Source of the DNA: an uncultured Oscillospiraceae bacterium
GTDB taxonomy: Bacteria; Bacillota; Clostridia; Oscillospirales; Acutalibacteraceae
NCBI GenBank assembly: GCA_905200265.1
Contig: CAJKJS010000035.1
Coordinates: 1-9,707 of the forward strand
Direction: 5' to 3'
DNA length: 9,707 nucleotides
The notes under the pieces are model-generated. The model ran no database searches. It saw only the letters and a program-made list of their open reading frames with translations, and was not told the origin of the DNA. This document shows positions 7,452 to 9,707 of this stretch, piece by piece. The translations under genes were made by a program, and so were the position numbers. Positions within the stretch are counted from its first letter, which is position 1, and each line of letters starts with the position of its first letter.

Positions 7452-7486
7452 AAAACACCCTTTCCCAAAAGGAAAGGGTGTTTTTT
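7452..7486 (+). terminator. Rho-independent terminator after the MFS gene
   Basis: A perfect 14-bp stem (7452-7465 with 7471-7484) encloses a 5-nt loop (CAAAA), and the right arm runs into a T tract (7481-7486). It begins two bases after the permease TAA and cleanly separates the permease from the MerR-type gene. Confidence 0.95.
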
Positions 7487-7491
7487 GCATG

Positions 7492-7516
7492 AAACCTTCT
7501 TGCTGGTATAAGGTTT
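7492..7516 (+). promoter_or_regulatory. Dyad AAACCTT-N11-AAGGTTT, candidate MerR-family operator
   Basis: Perfect 7-bp inverted arms (7492-7498 and 7510-7516) are separated by 11 bp. The core ACCTT-N11-AAGGT (7494-7514) has the half-sites and spacing I recall for MerR-family operators such as the CueR site at E. coli copA. A degenerate copy with the same geometry (ACCTG-N11-AAGCT, 8437-8457) lies in the promoter of the next gene. Here the dyad surrounds the predicted -35 box, so binding should repress the regulator's own gene. Alternative: because T residues follow, it may be a weak second terminator hairpin, although only two G-C pairs per arm make that poor. Confidence 0.5.
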
Positions 7517-7528
7517 TTTGTCTATAAT
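7500..7528 (+). promoter_or_regulatory. Promoter of the MerR-family regulator gene
   Basis: TATAAT (7523-7528) is a perfect -10 box. At 17 bp upstream lies TTGCTG (7500-7505), which matches only the first three -35 bases. Transcription would start near 7535, giving a leader of about 43 nt before the ATG at 7578. The -10 box overlaps an in-frame ATG (7527), which argues that this ATG is not the translation start. Confidence 0.55.
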
Positions 7529-7538
7529 GAAGGAAACA

Positions 7539-7570
7539 CCCCCCCCGGCGGGAAAGAGCGAAAGTGGGGG
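7539..7570 (+). promoter_or_regulatory. C8 tract able to pair with the regulator's Shine-Dalgarno G-run
   Basis: Eight consecutive C residues (7539-7546) lie in the short leader, and five G residues (7566-7570) form the core of the only ribosome site before the ATG at 7578. At least five C-G pairs could form and hide the site; the intervening CCGGCGGG may compete. A C8 tract is also prone to replication slippage. It is outside the reading frame if translation starts at 7578, so slippage would change leader folding and not the protein. Confidence 0.3.
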
Positions 7571-7577
7571 AAAACAG

Positions 7578-8420
7578 ATGGATTTGCGAAGACTTACCAT
7601 TGGAGAAATGGCCGCACTAAATCATATTTCCGAACAAACGCTGCGCTTATATGACAGGGAAGAACTCTTAGTGCCGCTTCATCGGGATGAGAAAACCGGG
7701 TACCGGTATTATGATATTCGCCAAAGTGCCCGGCTGGATATGATCCAGTATATGAAAGCGTTGGGTATGTCATTAAAAGAAATCCGGCTGTACTTGCATA
7801 ACTGGAATGCCGGACGGCTGCGCCGGTTACTTCAGCGCAACCGGGATTTGGTAGAACAACGCATGCGAGATTTGCAGCTACAAAAACAGGCCATTGACCG
7901 GGCGCTGGAAAATTATGCCCGGTTTGAACAATTGCCGCCGGATGGCACACTGGTGGTGGAGTATATCCCCCGGCGGCGGATATTTGTGACGGATACGGGA
8001 ATCAATTTTTACGATTATGCGATCGAAGAGTATGAACGCCTCTTGCGCATGCTGAAAGAAGAATTACGGGAAAGCGGGGCAGCGCCCTTTTATTTTTCGC
8101 ATGCCGGTTCGCTGCTGCGAAAAGAGCGCTTTGAGCGAAACGAACTGGTGGCCACAGAAGTATTTGTGTTTGTGGATGAAGAAACCATGCCGCTCGATCA
8201 CACGCAGATGATTCCCGAAGGACTTTACTTATGCCGGTACTGTGACTGCTTTGAAAAGGAAAAAGAGGGAATTGCTCATCTGCAAAGCGAGATTGCCCGG
8301 TGCCGGTACCAGGTACGAGGGGATTATATTTGCGAAGTGATGGCAGAAATGCCCCGGGAGGATGAGGACCGAGGTATGTTCCTGCGGTTACAAGTGCCAA
8401 TTTCATGGCCGGAAAATTAG
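7578..8420 (+). CDS. MerR-family transcriptional regulator, BmrR-like with effector-binding domain
   Basis: A 280-residue regulator with the BmrR layout. The N-terminal winged helix-turn-helix (about 5-75) has LTIGEMAALNHISEQTLRLY (6-25) and GYRYYDIRQ (41-49). A long dimerisation coiled coil follows (about 76-118), then a GyrI-like effector-binding domain (about 124-275). Glu253 lies in CEVMAEMP (252-259) and may match the buried Glu253 that contacts cationic ligands in B. subtilis BmrR. Length matches BmrR (about 278). The frame stays open upstream to ATG 7527 and TTG 7518, but the 7578 start places the IGE motif exactly as in BmrR, lies 7 bases after a G-run, and follows a -10 box that covers ATG 7527. 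The gene stands alone behind a terminator. The next promoter has the 19-bp spacer that MerR proteins activate, so the downstream oxidoreductase gene is its likely target. The inducer is unknown. Confidence 0.9.
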   Translation: MDLRRLTIGEMAALNHISEQTLRLYDREELLVPLHRDEKTGYRYYDIRQSARLDMIQYMKALGMSLKEIRLYLHNWNAGRLRRLLQRNRDLVEQRMRDLQLQKQAIDRALENYARFEQLPPDGTLVVEYIPRRRIFVTDTGINFYDYAIEEYERLLRMLKEELRESGAAPFYFSHAGSLLRKERFERNELVATEVFVFVDEETMPLDHTQMIPEGLYLCRYCDCFEKEKEGIAHLQSEIARCRYQVRGDYICEVMAEMPREDEDRGMFLRLQVPISWPEN

Positions 8421-8433
8421 GGAAAATCGCTAG

Positions 8434-8464
8434 TTGACCTGATACCTTCTGTAAGCTTTATACT
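8434..8464 (+). promoter_or_regulatory. MerR-type promoter with 19-bp spacer upstream of the oxidoreductase gene
   Basis: TTGACC (8434-8439) and TATACT (8459-8464) are separated by 19 bp, two more than the sigma-70/A optimum. Over-long spacers are the hallmark of promoters that MerR-family proteins activate by untwisting the DNA. An imperfect dyad ACCTG-N11-AAGCT (8437-8457) starts inside the -35 box and ends one base before the -10 box, the canonical MerR placement. Transcription would start near 8471, about 45 nt before the ATG. The regulator gene ends 13 bases upstream, making it the natural activator. Confidence 0.75.
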
Positions 8465-8515
8465 ATGGATACAGGAGTTTTCCTGCAAACCGGAACAGAC
8501 AAGGAGGAACAGGCA

Positions 8516-9553
8516 ATGATGAATTATGAAAAAATCCGCGTCGTACAATATGGGTGCGGCAAAATGGCCAAATACTTGTTGCGGTATTTGTATGAAAAAG
8601 GAGCCGAAATTGTCGGCGCCATTGATGTAAACCCGGAAATCGTCGGAATGGACGTGGGCGATTATGCGGGGCTTGGATGCAAATTGGGCGTGACCATCCG
8701 CAACGACGCCGATGCGGTGTTGGATGAATGCGACGCTGACATTGCCGTTTTGACATTGTTCAGCTTTATGGACGATGTGTACCCCCATTTTGAAAAATGT
8801 GTATCCCGCGGGATCAATGTCATTACGACTTGCGAAGAAGCGATTTATCCGTGGACCACGGCCCCGGCCATCACCAACCGGCTGGACCGTATGGCCAAAG
8901 AAAACGGTTGCACCGTAGTGGGCGCCGGTATGCAGGATATTTACTGGATCAATATGATCGGCTGTGTAGCCGGTGGTGTGCATCGCATTGATCGCATTGA
9001 AGGGGCTGTCAGTTACAATGTGGAAGACTATGGGCTCGCTTTGGCCGAAGCGCATGGGGCTGGGATGACGCCGGAAGAATTTGAAGAAAAAATTGCGCAC
9101 CCCACCACGCTGGAACCCTCCTATGTGTGGAATTCCAACGAAGCCCTGTGCAATAAAATGGGATGGACCATTAAATCCCAGACCCAGAAATGTGTACCGT
9201 ATTTTTACGATACCGACCTGTATTCCGCCACGCTGGGCCGGGTCATCCCCAAGGGTCATTGCATTGGCATGAGCGCGGTAGTAACCACAGAAACCTTCCA
9301 GGGACCGGTCATTGAAACCCAGTGCATTGGCAAAGTGTATGGGCCCGATGACGGCGATATGTGCGACTGGAAGATCATCGGGGAACCGGATACCACGTTC
9401 TTTGTGCAGAAACCGGCTACCGTGGAACATACCTGCGCTACGATTGTGAACCGCATTCCCACCGTGCTCAATGCCCCGGCTGGGTATATCACGGTAGAAA
9501 AACTGGAGGATGTACAGTACCTGTCCTACCCCATGCATTTTTATCTGGATTAA
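8516..9553 (+). CDS. NAD(P)-dependent oxidoreductase, dihydrodipicolinate reductase-like / 2,4-diaminopentanoate dehydrogenase-like
   Basis: A 345-residue cytosolic protein with an N-terminal Rossmann fold: KIRVVQYGCGKMAKYLL (6-22) carries the glycine-rich dinucleotide loop (GCGKMA, 13-18), and Asp37 ends the second strand (VGAIDVNP, 33-40), where it could hold the adenosine ribose of NAD. LFSFMDD (81-87) and NVITTCEEAIYPW (101-113) continue the fold. The following domain begins around GAGMQDIYWIN (136-146). The overall pattern resembles the amine dehydrogenases related to DapB, including the Ord enzyme (2,4-diaminopentanoate dehydrogenase) of ornithine fermentation. It is longer than true DapB (about 250-270), and no other lysine or ornithine gene is nearby, so the substrate is unproven. 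An upstream in-frame ATG at 8465 abuts the -10 box and lacks a ribosome site. The ATG at 8516 lies 8 bases after AAGGAGG (8501-8507); a second ATG at 8519 is possible. Probable target of the MerR-family gene upstream. Confidence 0.8.
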   Translation: MMNYEKIRVVQYGCGKMAKYLLRYLYEKGAEIVGAIDVNPEIVGMDVGDYAGLGCKLGVTIRNDADAVLDECDADIAVLTLFSFMDDVYPHFEKCVSRGINVITTCEEAIYPWTTAPAITNRLDRMAKENGCTVVGAGMQDIYWINMIGCVAGGVHRIDRIEGAVSYNVEDYGLALAEAHGAGMTPEEFEEKIAHPTTLEPSYVWNSNEALCNKMGWTIKSQTQKCVPYFYDTDLYSATLGRVIPKGHCIGMSAVVTTETFQGPVIETQCIGKVYGPDDGDMCDWKIIGEPDTTFFVQKPATVEHTCATIVNRIPTVLNAPAGYITVEKLEDVQYLSYPMHFYLD

Positions 9554-9560
9554 CCGGGAG

Positions 9561-9589
9561 AAAGCCCGCCATAAAGGCGGGCTTTTTTT
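9561..9589 (+). terminator. Rho-independent terminator after the oxidoreductase gene
   Basis: AAAGCCCGCC (9561-9570) and GGCGGGCTTT (9576-9585) form a perfect 10-bp GC-rich stem with a 5-nt loop (ATAAA), followed by T residues to 9589. It lies 7 bases after the stop codon and ends the regulator/oxidoreductase unit. Confidence 0.95.
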
Positions 9590-9694
9590 GACGGCTGTGT
9601 TTTATAAAAAAGTAAGAAAGAAAAGAAAAAAAGCAAAATTTCTTAGGTAAAATGCGGAAAATTGAATCCATACAAAATTGGTAGACATTAACCA

Positions 9695-9700
9695 TTGACA
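9695..9700 (+). promoter_or_regulatory. Perfect -35 box (TTGACA) at the window edge
   Basis: The 118 bases after the last terminator are AT-rich with a purine-biased stretch (about 9614-9640) and contain no credible gene. Near the end, TTGACA matches the -35 consensus exactly, but the expected -10 box would lie about 17 bp further, beyond the window. It probably starts the promoter of the next + strand gene. Confidence 0.35.
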
Positions 9701-9707
9701 AACCGAA

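Noticed and set aside
7518..7577. Upstream starts (TTG 7518, ATG 7527) for the MerR-family gene
   Set aside because: They coincide with the predicted -10 box, lack a Shine-Dalgarno, and add a low-complexity Pro/Gly/Lys extension absent from BmrR-type proteins.
8465..8515. Upstream ATG 8465 for the oxidoreductase
   Set aside because: It abuts the -10 box, upstream of the predicted transcription start, and has no ribosome site; ATG 8516 has AAGGAGG at good spacing.
8417..9538. A 373-codon minus-strand open frame opposite the oxidoreductase
   Set aside because: It mirrors the + strand gene almost exactly, and the + strand product has a clear Rossmann motif, ribosome site and terminator.
9489..9701. 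A 70-codon minus-strand open frame at the right edge
   Set aside because: It reads through the terminator hairpin into the end of the oxidoreductase gene, and its product is low-complexity with no recognisable family.

Overview
The window reads as a chromosomal segment of a low-to-medium GC Bacillota-type (Firmicutes) bacterium. The evidence is the paired catalytic and non-catalytic ADP-glucose pyrophosphorylases (GlgC plus GlgD), strong purine-rich Shine-Dalgarno sequences, consensus sigma-A-type promoters and tight hairpin-plus-T-tract terminators. A glycogen-storing anaerobe, possibly of the Negativicutes, would fit, but I cannot assign a genus. All six genes lie on the + strand, and I see no insertion sequence, phage gene, tRNA, rRNA or CRISPR array.

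Region 1 (1-4061) is a glycogen synthesis operon: a leader with promoter candidates, then glgC, glgD (start and stop overlap) and glgA, closed by a strong terminator. GlgC makes ADP-glucose, GlgD is a catalytically degenerate partner, and GlgA extends the alpha-1,4-glucan. No branching enzyme or phosphorylase gene is in the window.

Region 2 (4084-7486) pairs a cytoplasmic GH31 alpha-glycosidase with a 12-helix MFS permease. The permease has its own near-consensus promoter with a palindrome touching the -10 box, and ends in a perfect 14-bp terminator stem. The likely logic is uptake of an alpha-linked oligosaccharide or glycoside followed by cytosolic hydrolysis, which could supply sugar to the glycogen genes upstream.

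Region 3 (7492-9589) is a self-contained regulatory unit: a BmrR-like MerR-family regulator with an effector-binding C-terminal domain, followed by a dinucleotide-dependent oxidoreductase of the dihydrodipicolinate reductase-like / 2,4-diaminopentanoate dehydrogenase-like type. The oxidoreductase promoter has the MerR hallmark, a 19-bp spacer between TTGACC and TATACT. A dyad with the same half-sites and spacing lies over the regulator's own promoter but in a different position. This suggests activation of the dehydrogenase and self-repression of the regulator in response to an unknown metabolite. It is the most interesting part of an otherwise conventional window. The last 118 bases are AT-rich and end in a TTGACA that probably starts the promoter of the next gene.
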